Below, piece after piece: positions 1 through 9,949 of a stretch of DNA of 64,000 nt (positions within the stretch are counted from its first letter, which is position 1; each line of letters starts with the position of its first letter). Source of the DNA: Lysinibacillus sp. SGAir0095 (GTDB taxonomy: Bacteria > Bacillota > Bacilli > Bacillales_A > Planococcaceae); contig NZ_CP028083.1 of the NCBI RefSeq assembly GCF_005491425.1, positions 2,070,001-2,134,000 on the forward strand, given 5' to 3'. Under the pieces are notes generated by a model, which was not told the origin of the DNA, did no database searches, and saw only the letters and a program-made list of their open reading frames with translations. The position numbers and the translations under genes were made by a program.

Positions 1-16
1 TTAGTGATAAAGACTA

Positions 17-40
17 AACCCATTCTGTATAGAATGGGTT
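17..40 (-). terminator. hairpin, probable terminator of minus-strand relic
   Basis: Perfect 10-bp stem (AACCCATTCT / AGAATGGGTT) with a 4-base loop. It lies about 28 bases past the stop codon of the minus-strand fragment at 68-196, where a terminator would be expected. The T-tract is weak on both strands. Confidence 0.45.
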
Positions 41-67
41 CTCCCTTATTAAATAAACATAGTTTAT

Positions 68-196
68 TTAGAAACTTGATGTAGAGCTTTTACGAATAAT
101 CCGAAGTCGAAGGACGATACCAAGAGTTCTTACAGCAAACATCGCAATTGAAAAGAAGATAAATGCTGCTGGTATAACATCAGCACTCAAAACAAC
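68..196 (-). pseudogene. C-terminal relic of an unrecognised membrane protein
   Basis: An open minus-strand frame of 42 codons ends at a stop at 68-70 and is closed upstream by an in-frame stop at 197-199, with no start codon at the right place. The translation has one hydrophobic stretch (IPAAFIFFSIAMF) followed by a basic tail (LRLRIIRKSS), which looks like the end of an integral membrane protein. I do not recognise the family. The following hairpin at 17-40 supports a once-real gene end. Confidence 0.3.
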
Positions 197-454
197 CTAA
201 TCATGTGCTAACAAGTAGAGGGCGTACAATTTATAATCGTAATCAAGTCACAAGGGGCAGATCGTTCAACCCGGATACTATAAGACTATATAAAAAATAG
301 TCTACCAAATTCTTTCTGGCCGACCATATAATACGATATGCGATCAATTTGAATTAGAGCAGCCTAATTTTTACGTGCTATACAAAAAACTAAGTCTTAT
401 CTTGTTGGCTTATGGTGGGTACCCCTTTCATAAGAGATAACTCCTTTCCTTTCT

Positions 455-607
455 ATGTTAGGTTTTAAGTCATTTGAAAGAGCCGTTCATATCATAAGTG
501 GTATAAAGGCTATGTATATCGTCAAAAAAGGGCAGTCCATGAAAGAAATGAAGTCTGCCCGAAATGAAAAACAATTTATAGACGAATTGTTTGGATTAAG
601 TTCGTAA
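455..607 (+). mobile_element. IS6-family transposase C-terminal relic
   Basis: The 50-residue translation contains FKSFERAVHIISGIKAMYIV followed by KKGQ and ends FIDELFGLSS. This is the arrangement at the C-terminus of IS6/IS240-type transposases (a 'G-I-E-A-M-x-x-I-K-K-G-Q' block, then a short tail ending in LFG). The DDE catalytic core is absent and no terminal inverted repeats are visible, so only the 3' end of the transposase remains. A second, more decayed copy of the same segment is at 11063-11165. Confidence 0.6.
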
Positions 608-657
608 GTAATCAATTACTAGAAAATAGAACATCTATGTTCCTAGTAAGTGTTTTT

Positions 658-1137
658 TTAACCAGAACCCCACTTTTCAGCATGGATTTTAATTAAATAT
701 ATAAGCTTTTCCATGGCGGGAGTCAGCCATTTGTTTTTATGATAAGCTAGTTGTGTTGTGACAGATTCTTCTGTATGAATCCAAGATAAAGCAACAAGTT
801 TTCCTCTTTCTAGTTCCTCTTTCACTGCTATTTGGGCGAGATAGGTAATGCCCAGTCCACACATAACGCACTGTTTTATTGCTTCAATATTCCAAAAATT
901 GATTTGTGAGCATTCAATCCCTTCCTCTTTTATCCAATATTCTAAAAAGTCTCTGTAACTTCCTGGTTCTGTAAGTAACAATATTTCCCCTTGCAAGTCG
1001 GCAGGGACAATTTTATTTTTTTTCGTTAAGTGATGCCCGGGATTAGCGAACATGACTAACTTTTCACGGATAAGATTGAAGTTGTGAAGGTCATCATCCT
1101 CAGAAGAAGGTTGAGAGTTAGCATCTCTGCCATTTTT
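658..1137 (-). pseudogene. LysR-type regulator fragment (effector-binding half only)
   Basis: The protein resembles the C-terminal half of LysR-family substrate-binding domains: a block reading NLIREKLVMFANPGHHL, then GSYRDFLEYWI, and CGLGITYLAQIAVKEELERG, the usual second lobe with its glycine-rich helix start. The frame can be followed upstream to an in-frame stop at 1138-1140, so similarity extends beyond the first ATG at 1051-1053. The helix-turn-helix domain is missing. It ends before the divergent hom gene and may once have controlled the hom-aldehyde dehydrogenase pair; that is inference. It cannot bind DNA as it stands. Confidence 0.7.
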
Positions 1138-1146
1138 CTAATGTGA

Positions 1147-1242
1147 TTATCTATTGGTACGGATCATCCTACTAATATTATTAAAGATGTTAATCAGCTT
1201 TTAGAGCGGCAAAATAATTTTTTTAGGAAAGTGAAAATTTGA
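1147..1242 (+). pseudogene. 3' remnant of a gene translationally coupled to hom
   Basis: A frame opened after a stop at 1144-1146 reads IGTDHPTNIIKDVNQLLERQ and ends with a TGA at 1240-1242 that overlaps the ATG of the homoserine dehydrogenase gene (TGATG). Such stop-start overlap is typical of an operon, so this is probably the tail of the gene that preceded hom. The family is not recognisable from 31 residues. Confidence 0.35.
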
Positions 1243-2318
1243 TGAAAATAATAACACACAAATTAGCCTTAATTGGCTTTGGTAATGTAGGGCAAGGGCT
1301 AGCAACGATTATTGCTGATAAAAGCGCCCAACTTGAAGCATTTGGAATGAAGGTCCAAATTGCTGCTGTTAGCGATCCGATTAAAGGGAGTATCTACAAT
1401 CCAAATGGTTTAGATGCTGAGTTACTCTTGAAAACTGTTCAAAGTGGAATAACGTTGGATACTCTTACTGCTCCATATACAGGATGGTCTGCTAAACGTA
1501 CTATTGAAGAAGCCGATGTAGATACGGTGGTCGAACTTGCTTATACAGATCTAAAAACAGGTGAACCTGCTTTGACTCATATGGAAACTGCATTAAGGCG
1601 TGGACTAAATGTTATTACCACTAACAAAGGACCTATTGCTTTGCACTATGACAGACTTATGAAATTAGCTAAAGAAAACAATGCGCATCTACGAGTTGAG
1701 GGAACTGTAATGAGTGGGACACCTCCTCTACTATTCGGTTTAGAACATTTGGTAGCAGCAGGTATTACAAAGATTGAAGGAATTTTGAATGGAACTACAA
1801 ATTACATTATTACGAGAATGATGGAAGGGAAAAGCTATTCTGAAGCTCTTCGAGAAACACAAGAATTAGGGTATGCAGAGGCTGATCCTGCTGGTGATGT
1901 TGAGGGGTATGATGCAGCTGCCAAGGTAGTTATCCTTGCGAACTTGCTTATGAAACAATCCCTCAAGATGGAGGATGTCGACCGTGAAGGAATCACAAAA
2001 TTAACACCTGAAGATATTGCAAATGCAAAAGAGGACAACGAATGTGTGAAGTTGATTGGTAGAATTGAATCCTCTTCAGAGGGGTGTAAAGCAGAAGTCC
2101 GTCCTTTGAGAATTCCGCTTTCTCATCCACTCTCATCGATTCAAGGCGCAACTAATGCGATAACTTATACTACTGATATCCTTGGTGAAGTCACTCTTAT
2201 AGGTACAGGAGCTGGTAGGATGGAAACTGGATATGCCATTATCGCTGATTTGATTGCCATTCATAAAGAGCACGCACGTTCTGCTTCGGGTCAAGTTGAA
2301 AAGGAGGTAAGGTTATGA
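1242..2318 (+). CDS. hom: homoserine dehydrogenase, short form without ACT domain
   Basis: Predicted NAD(P)-dependent homoserine dehydrogenase, interconverting aspartate semialdehyde and homoserine. The N-terminal Rossmann motif GFGNVGQG is at residues 12-19; TTNKGPIA and the catalytic-region block GILNGTTNYI followed by YAEADPAGDVEGYDAAAK are all present. At 358 residues it ends where the catalytic domain ends and lacks the regulatory ACT domain of the usual B. subtilis-type enzyme. I chose the ATG at 1242, which overlaps the TGA of the preceding remnant; a TTG one codon earlier is less likely. The last codons overlap the start of the aldehyde dehydrogenase pseudogene, so the two formed an operon. 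A catabolic rather than biosynthetic role is possible given that partner. Confidence 0.88.
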   Translation: MKIITHKLALIGFGNVGQGLATIIADKSAQLEAFGMKVQIAAVSDPIKGSIYNPNGLDAELLLKTVQSGITLDTLTAPYTGWSAKRTIEEADVDTVVELAYTDLKTGEPALTHMETALRRGLNVITTNKGPIALHYDRLMKLAKENNAHLRVEGTVMSGTPPLLFGLEHLVAAGITKIEGILNGTTNYIITRMMEGKSYSEALRETQELGYAEADPAGDVEGYDAAAKVVILANLLMKQSLKMEDVDREGITKLTPEDIANAKEDNECVKLIGRIESSSEGCKAEVRPLRIPLSHPLSSIQGATNAITYTTDILGEVTLIGTGAGRMETGYAIIADLIAIHKEHARSASGQVEKEVRL

Positions 2319-3681
2319 TACACACTTCAACTGCAGAAATAATAAATAAAAAAATGTTACTGAATGGAGAATGGATATCGAAGGATGAGTATATGGAAAT
2401 TCGAGATCCACAGGATGGAAATCTGACTGGGACTGTACCGTTAGCTAACTTAAATGATGTGGAGATTGCCCTTGAAGCGGCTGTTTCTGGGAGTAAAACT
2501 GCTCGTTCTATTCCAATTCATCAGAGGATCTCTATTTTGCGAAAAGCAGCTGAAGTGCTAGAAAATAGAGTAGAAGAATTTGCTCGAGTTATAGCCCTAG
2601 AAGGTATTAAAACGATTCGTAAAGCCCGTAAAGAAGTTCTGCGTTGTGTGGAAACCTTGCGTATTTCTTTAGAGGAAGCTAGGCGAATCAAGGGTGAGAC
2701 AATACCATTTGACCAATCAATTGGTTCAGAAAATAAAGTTGGATACTATATGCGCGAGCCGGTGGGGATGCCATCATATTAAAACCGCATGAAGAGACAC
2801 CTCTATGTGCATTGATGCTTGCTGAAATACTTACGAATGCTGGACTTCCTAAGGGTATATTGCAAGTTATTACCGGTAGAGGAAGCGAAATCGGTGAAAA
2901 ATTAGTAACTGATCCTCGTGTTCGCATGGTTTCCTTTACTGGTGGGCGAAGTGACAGGTGAAAAGATCATCAAAATGGCGGGACTTAAAAAAGTGAGTAT
3001 GGAATTAGGAAGTAATGCACCAACCATAATAATGAATGATGCAGATTTGGATTTGGCCGTTCCAGCATGTGTGAGTGGGGCATTCTGGGCAGCAGGCCAA
3101 AACTGTTTACACGTACAGCGTCTTTTGGTACACAGTGAAATCTATGAATTGTTCAAGAAGAGTTTTATTTCTCTTTCAAGCACGTATCAAGTTGGGAATA
3201 AGCTTGATGAAAATACTGACATGGGACCACTTATTAACGAGGAAGCAGCTAAAAGGGTGGAACAATCAGTCAATGAAGCATTGTCACATGGAGCAAATCT
3301 CTTAATGGGTGGGTTTAGAACAGGAAGTTTCTATGCACCAACTCTTCTTGAGAATGTATGCGATATCACAAGCTTAACTTACTAAGAAATTTACGGACCA
3401 GTGACGATTATTGAAAGTTTCACGAACTTTGAAGATGCTCTTAACCGAGCTAATTCAGTAGACTATGGTTTGAAGGCGGCTATCTTCACTCCTAATTTAG
3501 AGACCGCATTCAAAGTTATTGCTGATCTGAAGTAGGGGCAGTAATGATCAATGAAAGTACGGATTATCGCATTGATGCAATGCCTTTCGGGGGTACCAAA
3601 GGATCTGGGCTGGGTCGTGAAGGTGTATCCTTTACTTTGAATGAAATGACAGAACCGAAAATATCTTGTTTCAGTATTTAA
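2315..3681 (+). pseudogene. NAD(P)-dependent aldehyde dehydrogenase, multiply broken
   Basis: Successive frames together give most of an aldehyde dehydrogenase. The N-terminal part (LLNGEWISKDEY ... GYYMREPVG) is in the hom-overlapping frame. A frame change with loss of roughly 25-30 codons follows, skipping the cofactor-binding segment. Next come AIILKPHEETPLCALMLAEI and VSFTG in one frame and TGEKIIKMAG, MELGSNAP (catalytic Glu region) and GQNCLHVQR (catalytic Cys) in another. There are in-frame stops at about 3383 and 3533, then FGGTKGSGLGREG. At least two frameshifts, one internal deletion and two stops make it inactive. The best parallel is the lactaldehyde/succinate-semialdehyde dehydrogenase group. 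Confidence 0.85.
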
Positions 3682-4547
3682 CAATATAACTATAAGAATG
3701 AATGTATGCCTATATGACTTAAATAGTAAAGTAACCAATATATTCACAATACTCGGGAGATTCGTTGTAACGTTAGAACTCTACCTGGGAATTCAGATAA
3801 TTATGTAAATATTTGTTGCATCATATTGCCTCAGAAGGTAGATGTTTAATTCTATTTTGTAATCATTGTATGTATAGGATATGTACCTTACTATTCAACT
3901 TGCCATGATTACTTATCTTTAGCCTCTATTGAGATGTGTCCAGAAGGAAGAAGTTCAAACTTTAAGGGATTATATGAAAAAACTGCTTGTGGGAGATATT
4001 ATTAGCAGATCACGGTTTACCCGATTTTGCTTAAAATCAATTAGATTTTGATGAGGCGGTTTATTAATCAAGACCTGATGTATTCAACTTGTGTTGCACG
4101 AAGAGAAAAAAGAGAATGGAAAATTGGAAAACAAACATTTTTGATATAGGGCTTATCATAGACTCATCTCGAAATACTTAATTAAAAACAATTCGAGATG
4201 GGTGATGATTATATTTATCGAATTCAACAATACTAGAATATTAAAAATTATTATTTTATCCTATTCAATTAACTATCCGTTTTGAGAACAGATAACAAGC
4301 GGAATTTATTATAATTATTAAATGAGCTACTGCCATGAATTAGTATCATATCTAGTGGATTTTAGAATGTGCATAAAGTAATTAAGTATTAGTTCCGCAA
4401 AACAAAATAGTTAATAATGATCCCACTCCAATAGGATAAGTAAACATTTTTGATTAAATTTAGAACAAGCGATAAATGAATGATCTTGAAAAAAGATAGT
4501 TGTTTTAGTTACTTCTTGTATGATTAATGTTAATAGGTCACCTAGAA
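3682..4547. other. gene-free stretch between two pseudogenes
   Basis: No credible coding frame was found on either strand. The only structure noticed is a 9-bp inverted repeat (CATCTCGAA at 4165-4173, TTCGAGATG at 4192-4200) with an 18-base spacer and no clear T-tract. Very high AT content and flanking pseudogenes suggest eroded former coding DNA. Confidence 0.4.
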
Positions 4548-4890
4548 TTAGGGGAAAAGTATGTGTAAATAAATGTCTGTTCGCAAACCAATCACAACTA
4601 AGCCAACTACAAAACAGACAATTTGGCTAAGGAAGCCTTCGGCTGTAATCATGTTGTTTAATAAGAAGAGCCACAGATCAATCCCAATCCCCGTTATAAA
4701 ATAACAAAAAAGTTCAAGTTTTGTCATGTTAACAATGAATTACAACCCATCATGACGAAGGCGATAATGATTTCCCAACTATCCGCAGTTAGCCCCACAT
4801 TTCTAAACAGTTCTACCAGAAGTGCATCAATAGGTGATTTTTCAAAATTTGATTGTATCGTGAAGGAGACAACAAGCGTTCAGAATAAAA
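4548..4890 (-). pseudogene. YczE-like membrane protein relic
   Basis: Two minus-strand frames joined across one stop and one frameshift read KSPIDALLVELFRNVGLTAD ... SWEIIIAFVMMGCNSLLT, then TGIGIDLWLFLLNNMI ... SQIVCFVVGLVVIGLRTDIY. This matches the conserved pattern of the YczE/YitT-like integral membrane family ('SPWDALxxGL', 'GxxID', 'GLxxIGLGTAIY'). The 5' part is lost. It lies divergently to the MarR-family gene at 5034, so it may once have been a target of that repressor. Confidence 0.55.
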
Positions 4891-4943
4891 TGTCTGTTAG
4901 ATAAAATTTATACTTCAAATTATTCGACCTTTATTATTTTTTA

Positions 4944-5007
4944 TTGTAAATGCAACATAATTGAGTTAAATTAAAGGTATGCAAATTTTGTTGTATTTGC
5001 AACAAAA
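4944..5007. promoter_or_regulatory. two copies of a palindromic operator-like site
   Basis: TTGTAAATGCAA at 4944-4955 and TTGTATTTGCAA at 4991-5002 are two orientations of the pattern TTGYATTTRCAA. The second sits inside a larger perfect palindrome, TTTTGTTG (4986-4993) and CAACAAAA (5000-5007) around TATTTG. They lie 27-90 bases before the MarR-family start, in the divergent region facing the YczE-like relic, as expected for autoregulation by a MarR repressor. Confidence 0.5.
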
Positions 5008-5033
5008 AAGATATCTGTACTTGGGAGTTTATT

Positions 5034-5486
5034 ATGAAGGAAATTCTTAGTGAAATTGGAATGATTGCAAGGGCATTAGATTCTATAAGTAATATAGAGT
5101 TTAAAGAACATGACCTAACAAAAGGGCAATATTTATATCTTGTCCGAATATGCGAAAACCCAGGCATTATTCAAGAAAAGTTAGCTGAGATGCTCAAAGT
5201 AAATCGCACAACAGCAGCCCGTGCGATAAAAAGACTTGAAATGAATGGTTTTCTTGAAAAAAAAGAGGATTGGGATAATAAGAAAATTAGGAAACTATAT
5301 CCAACGGTAAAAGGTGCTTATGTTTATCCTTTTATCAAAAAAGAAAATGTTTATTCTAATCATGTTGCATTAGATGGATTTTCCAAAAGTGAAGTAGAAA
5401 CCATTCATAATCTTATTCAACGAGTACAGAAAAATATAGTTATAGAGTGGGAAAATGTAAGAAATAGGGAACAAAAAAACTATTGA
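5034..5486 (+). CDS. MarR-family transcriptional regulator
   Basis: The 150-residue protein has the layout of MarR winged-helix repressors: an N-terminal dimerisation helix, then LTKGQYLYLVRICENPGIIQ leading into EKLAEMLKVNRTTAARAIKR (recognition helix) and a wing with basic residues (KKEDWDNKKIRKLYPT). It probably represses itself and the paiA-like gene 18 bases downstream in response to a small ligand or stress. Palindromic sites just upstream (4944-5007) are candidate operators. The start follows a GGGAG sequence at a suitable distance. The ligand cannot be predicted. Confidence 0.85.
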   Translation: MKEILSEIGMIARALDSISNIEFKEHDLTKGQYLYLVRICENPGIIQEKLAEMLKVNRTTAARAIKRLEMNGFLEKKEDWDNKKIRKLYPTVKGAYVYPFIKKENVYSNHVALDGFSKSEVETIHNLIQRVQKNIVIEWENVRNREQKNY

Positions 5487-6026
<540 letters not shown>

Positions 6027-6083
6027 TGACAGATTAAGAAATGACAAAGAGGGTTCATTGAAAAATGAAATGGAGAGATCAAT

Positions 6084-6794
6084 ATGCCTAAATTTATTAT
6101 TGAAGATGATTTTTGGTCGTTATTCCCTCAGGCAAAGATAGGTATTGTTATTTGCCAGGGGATTGATAATTCAATTAAGAACGTCGAAATGTATGATCAG
6201 CTACTAAGAGAAGCAGAGAAAGAAGCACATCAATTTCTTAGTTTAGATGAATTCAGTCTCAATCCGGTCATTTCCGTTTGGAGAGAAGCTTTTCAGAAAT
6301 TTAAGACAAAAAAAGGAGCAAGGTGTTCCATTGAAGCTTTATTAAAAAGAGTAAAAAATAGCAATGAGATTGGAACTATCAACCCACTTGTTGATATTTA
6401 TAATTCCATTTCACTGCGTTTCGGTCTTCCGTGTGGTGGAGAAGATATCGATACGTTTGTAGGTGATATCCGTTTAACACAGGCAAATGGGAAGGAAGGG
6501 TTTATCCCATTAGGAAGTGTTGAAAATGCGACGCCATATGAAGGGGAAATTGTCTATAAAGATGATGAAGGTGCAATATGCAGATGCTGGAATTGGCGTG
6601 AGGCTCAGAGAACTATGCTAACGGAACAAACGAAAAATGCATTCCTGTGTATTGAATCGATTGATGAAACAAGAAGCGATGAGTTTTATACTGCTCTCAA
6701 AGTATTGTCAGAATTAGTATCACATCATCTTGGTGGTTCTGTAAAAGTTGAAGTGTTAGATTTAAATAATAGGGAAACGACAATCATTGAATAA
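6084..6794 (+). CDS. solo B3/B4 domain protein (PheT-like tRNA-editing fold)
   Basis: The 236-residue protein matches stand-alone B3/4 domain proteins (COG3382), related to the editing domain of the phenylalanyl-tRNA synthetase beta chain. Seen are the conserved EFSLNPVISVWREAFQKF helix, a INPLVDIYNSISLRFGLPCG strand-helix, and EGEIVYKDDEGAICRCWNWR near the active-site pocket. Solo members are thought to clear mischarged tRNA or bind small molecules, but the function is not established. It is 57 bases downstream of the acetyltransferase, with GGAGA as RBS, so co-transcription is possible. Confidence 0.75.
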   Translation: MPKFIIEDDFWSLFPQAKIGIVICQGIDNSIKNVEMYDQLLREAEKEAHQFLSLDEFSLNPVISVWREAFQKFKTKKGARCSIEALLKRVKNSNEIGTINPLVDIYNSISLRFGLPCGGEDIDTFVGDIRLTQANGKEGFIPLGSVENATPYEGEIVYKDDEGAICRCWNWREAQRTMLTEQTKNAFLCIESIDETRSDEFYTALKVLSELVSHHLGGSVKVEVLDLNNRETTIIE

Positions 6795-7241
6795 GATCAA
6801 TTCGCCTAATTCAATTCCACAAGGGTTACTATACTGACTAATTATGATTCAAACTTAGGATGCATAACTGATTCTCTAAAATATTTTATTAGTTAATGAC
6901 TATAATTTGGAAGCAGTTACTCAATGCAAATTGAATCTATTTCGCTTTCTAGTAAGAATTTAAAATGAAGTTCTTGGATTGGTAAAGAATTTTTATAGGT
7001 ATAATTAGTGACCTCTAAACTTTCTTCTTAACTAATGAATACACTAGCAGAATAACTGAGGAACTATTTGGCAGCTTTCTTGGAACTCAAGGCGCGTTTA
7101 ATTAGAAACGCGTCTTTTTTTATTTAAGGGCTAAAAATTGTGGAATAATTTCTTTAAATATAATAACTTAATAACTAGATTATCAACTTAAAGTAGTATA
7201 TAAATAAAGATAAAAATTTTATTAAAAAGGGTTGAAACAGT
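6795..7241. other. intergenic region with one terminator
   Basis: No coding frame is supported. The only clear element is the terminator at 7091-7121, nearly 300 bases after the previous gene, so a lost gene or a long 3' untranslated region may lie between. The last 100 bases are extremely AT-rich and probably contain the promoter of the LysR gene at 7242. Confidence 0.5.
7091..7121 (+). terminator. rho-independent terminator
   Basis: CGCGTTT (7093-7099) pairs with AAACGCG (7106-7112) around a 6-base loop and is followed by a run of Ts. The orientation serves plus-strand transcripts. Confidence 0.75.
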
Positions 7242-8165
7242 ATGGAATTACGACATTTAGAGTATTTTTTAATGCTTAGTAAAGAACTACATTTTACAAA
7301 AGCAGCTGAAAAATTAGGAATCTCACAACCTACTTTAAGCCATCAAATTAAAATGCTGGAAAAAGAAGTAGGATATTCACTATTTAATCGTGTTGGCAAG
7401 AAAATTGAGCTTACAAAGGTAGGAGCAATTGTCCAACAAGAAGCAATGAATATTCAAGATTCTATCCAAAATATATCTTCCCAAATTGTAGCATTTTCGA
7501 AAGTAGAAATAGGAGAATTGAAGATTGCTGTATTACCAGGAGAAATGACAGATCTAATATCCACCGTATGTATTGAATTTAATAAGCTATATCCGAATAT
7601 TAAAGTTATTATTGATACTACAGATCAAGTAGAAAAAGCTGTTCTAGAAAATCAAGCGGATTTTGGTATTGGTTTTCAATTTGATAAGTCTGATTTATTA
7701 CAAGGAATAAAGTTGTACAATGAAGAGTTTTATCTAATTAGTAATCAAAGTAACCAAGAACAATATGTTTCGTTCTCTTCTATATTTAATGAGCCTCTTA
7801 TATTATTTTCTAATTCACATCAATGTAGAAAATTATTAAATAAGACTAGCTACAGCATTGGCAAAGTGTTAGAGCCTACTATTGAAACATCGAGTATTAC
7901 ATCTATTTTAAATCTCGTTAGAAGTGGAATCGGACGCAGTGTTGTCTCACGCACTCTATACGAATCTTATGATACAAACGATTTATTTTTCCAACGTATT
8001 AAAAACCCATCTTTAACTAGACCTGTTTATCTCTTGATGAAAAAGAACTGCTTTATTAACTATGCAGCACGTGAGTACATGAAGCTAATAATAAGGGAGA
8101 TTGAAAAGCTTCATTTCCACACAGAGGAAGAGACGCTTAATTATTTAAAGGATTTAATATTATAG
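7242..8165 (+). CDS. LysR-type transcriptional regulator
   Basis: Full-length LysR protein of 307 residues. The helix-turn-helix is at residues 1-60 (MELRHLEYFLMLSKELHFTK, AAEKLGISQPTLSHQIKMLE, LFNRVGKKIELT), followed by the linker helix and a periplasmic-binding-like effector domain (GELKIAVLPG, DFGIGFQF). It reads in the same direction as the CoA-transferase gene beginning 180 bases downstream. The palindrome TTTCTAT-N7-ATAGAAA before that gene and again before the HD-domain gene fits the usual LysR T-N11-A layout. I infer that it activates both genes. The ligand is unknown; an acid or acyl-CoA would suit the context. Confidence 0.88.
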   Translation: MELRHLEYFLMLSKELHFTKAAEKLGISQPTLSHQIKMLEKEVGYSLFNRVGKKIELTKVGAIVQQEAMNIQDSIQNISSQIVAFSKVEIGELKIAVLPGEMTDLISTVCIEFNKLYPNIKVIIDTTDQVEKAVLENQADFGIGFQFDKSDLLQGIKLYNEEFYLISNQSNQEQYVSFSSIFNEPLILFSNSHQCRKLLNKTSYSIGKVLEPTIETSSITSILNLVRSGIGRSVVSRTLYESYDTNDLFFQRIKNPSLTRPVYLLMKKNCFINYAAREYMKLIIREIEKLHFHTEEETLNYLKDLIL

Positions 8166-8169
8166 GTTT

Positions 8170-8213
8170 TTTCTATCATTATTATAGAAATAATATAATA
8201 GACGCATGATAAA
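8170..8213 (+). promoter_or_regulatory. LysR-type operator and promoter element, copy 1
   Basis: TTTCTAT (8170-8176) and ATAGAAA (8184-8190) form a 7-7-7 palindrome. A candidate -10 (TATAAT, 8194-8199) follows. Positions 8173-8213 match 9953-9993 at 37 of 41 bases, a duplicated control element in front of two different genes. Confidence 0.6.
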
Positions 8214-8345
8214 ACAATATATACAATAATATTATGCCAATTAAAAAAGAGTAAGGGATTTTTTAATTGGCCATAATTATGAATTTTTATAACTAAAGTT
8301 CATATCTTAACAACCAAACAGAAAACTAATACGAGGTGAGTATTG

Positions 8346-9866
8346 ATGGGCAAAGATTTAAGTCAATTCATCAGAAATGAAGCGTTTTTGGACAAAATTG
8401 TTTCGGCTGAGGAAGCAGCCTCTTGGATTGAAGACGGAATGAACCTTGGCATGAGTGGATTTACATTATTTGGGGAGCCGAAAGAATTTCCAATTGCACT
8501 TTCTAAGCGTGGTGAGAAAGAGAACTTTAAAGTTAACCTTTATACAGGAGCTTCATTAGGACCAACTGCAGACCAATCAATGGCTGAAGCAGGAATTATT
8601 AACTTACGTGTCCCTTATCAGGGTAACGCTGTAATGCGAGGGAAAATCAATGCTGGTGAAATCTACTATATTGATCAGCATGTATCACATACAGCAGAAG
8701 AGGTGCGTAAAGGGACATTAGGAAAAATTGATTATGCTATTATCGAAGCAGCTGCTATAACTGAAGAAGGGTATATTATTCCAACTGGTTCTGTAGGAAA
8801 TTCGCCAATCTTTGTGGAAAAAGCTGAAAACGTTATCATTGAACTAAACACAAGTGCACCTAGAGCATATGAAGGTCTTCATGATATTGTTGTACCGAAC
8901 AATCAAGGTGAACGTAGAGAGATTCCGATTTACAAAGTTTCAGATCGAATTGGAGAAATTGGTATCAAAGTAGAACCATCTAAAGTAAAAGGAATTGTTT
9001 TATCCGAACAACCTGATATTCCTTCACCGTTATTTGAGCCAAATGAAGAAACACAGCAAATTGCGAATCACTTATTAGACTTCTTAGCAAGTGAAGTAGA
9101 AGCAGGCAATTTAACGGAGTCGTTAGCTCCATTACAGTCTGGTGTAGGGTCTGTAGCGAATGCTGTTCTAAATGGTATGAAAAACTCTCAGTTTAAAGAT
9201 ATCGAAGTGTTTTCTGAAGTATTACAAGATGGTATTTTTGACTTAATCGATGCAGGTGTTGTTAAATTTGCAGCGGGTACTTCGTTCTCACTTTCTAAAA
9301 AACGTGTTGCTTCACTCGCTGAAGATTTAGAAAAATACAAAGATAAAGTTATGTTCAGACCACAAGAAATATCAAATCATCCCGAAATTATTCGTCGTTT
9401 AGGTGTGATTTCATTTAATACTGCCATAGAAGTAGATATTTACGGAAACGTAAATTCAACGCACGTAAGTGGAACAAAAGTGATGAATGGTATCGGTGGA
9501 TCTGGAGACTTCGCTCGTAATGCTAAAATTACAATCTTTGTAACATCTTCTCTGGCAAAAGACGATGCTATCTCAACAATCGTTCCTTTCGTATCGCATA
9601 TTGACCATACAGAGCATGATGTAGATATTATTGTAACAGAGCAAGGATATGCTGACCTTCGTGGACTTCCACCAGTGAAGAGAGCAGAAAAGCTTATCGA
9701 AATCGCACATCCTAAATATAGACCTCAATTACATGCCTATTTTGAAGAAGCGAAAGAGAAAGTCGGCGGTCAAACACCTCATATCCTTGAAAAAGCATTC
9801 TCGTTCCACACAAACTTGAAAGAAAAAGGAACAATGTTATTCAAGGAAGAAAAAGTGAACAATTAA
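8346..9866 (+). CDS. acetyl-CoA hydrolase / succinyl-CoA:acetate CoA-transferase family
   Basis: The 506-residue protein belongs to the class I CoA-transferase group that includes AarC and Cat1, which move CoA between succinyl-CoA and acetate or related acids. The catalytic glutamate is in the block EVFSEVLQDGIFDL (Glu about 291). Other family signatures are GASLGPTADQ, PYQGNAVMRGKIN, IPTGSVGNSP and NGIGGSGDFARNA, and the full length matches the family. I chose the ATG at 8346, five bases after GAGGTGAG; a TTG one codon earlier is too close to that site. A duplicated LysR-type element precedes it and a terminator follows. It probably lets the cell use or detoxify short-chain acids. Confidence 0.88.
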   Translation: MGKDLSQFIRNEAFLDKIVSAEEAASWIEDGMNLGMSGFTLFGEPKEFPIALSKRGEKENFKVNLYTGASLGPTADQSMAEAGIINLRVPYQGNAVMRGKINAGEIYYIDQHVSHTAEEVRKGTLGKIDYAIIEAAAITEEGYIIPTGSVGNSPIFVEKAENVIIELNTSAPRAYEGLHDIVVPNNQGERREIPIYKVSDRIGEIGIKVEPSKVKGIVLSEQPDIPSPLFEPNEETQQIANHLLDFLASEVEAGNLTESLAPLQSGVGSVANAVLNGMKNSQFKDIEVFSEVLQDGIFDLIDAGVVKFAAGTSFSLSKKRVASLAEDLEKYKDKVMFRPQEISNHPEIIRRLGVISFNTAIEVDIYGNVNSTHVSGTKVMNGIGGSGDFARNAKITIFVTSSLAKDDAISTIVPFVSHIDHTEHDVDIIVTEQGYADLRGLPPVKRAEKLIEIAHPKYRPQLHAYFEEAKEKVGGQTPHILEKAFSFHTNLKEKGTMLFKEEKVNN

Positions 9867-9879
9867 TTTCCATGAATAA

Positions 9880-9906
9880 AAGGGTTACACTATGTAGCCC
9901 TTTTTT
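9880..9906 (+). terminator. rho-independent terminator
   Basis: AAGGGTTAC pairs with GTAGCCCTT around a 5-base loop, followed by six Ts, 13 bases after the CoA-transferase stop. Confidence 0.8.
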
Positions 9907-9949
9907 ATATTTTTCTTAAATTACAAGATTAAGCTCTTATCATCGGCTA

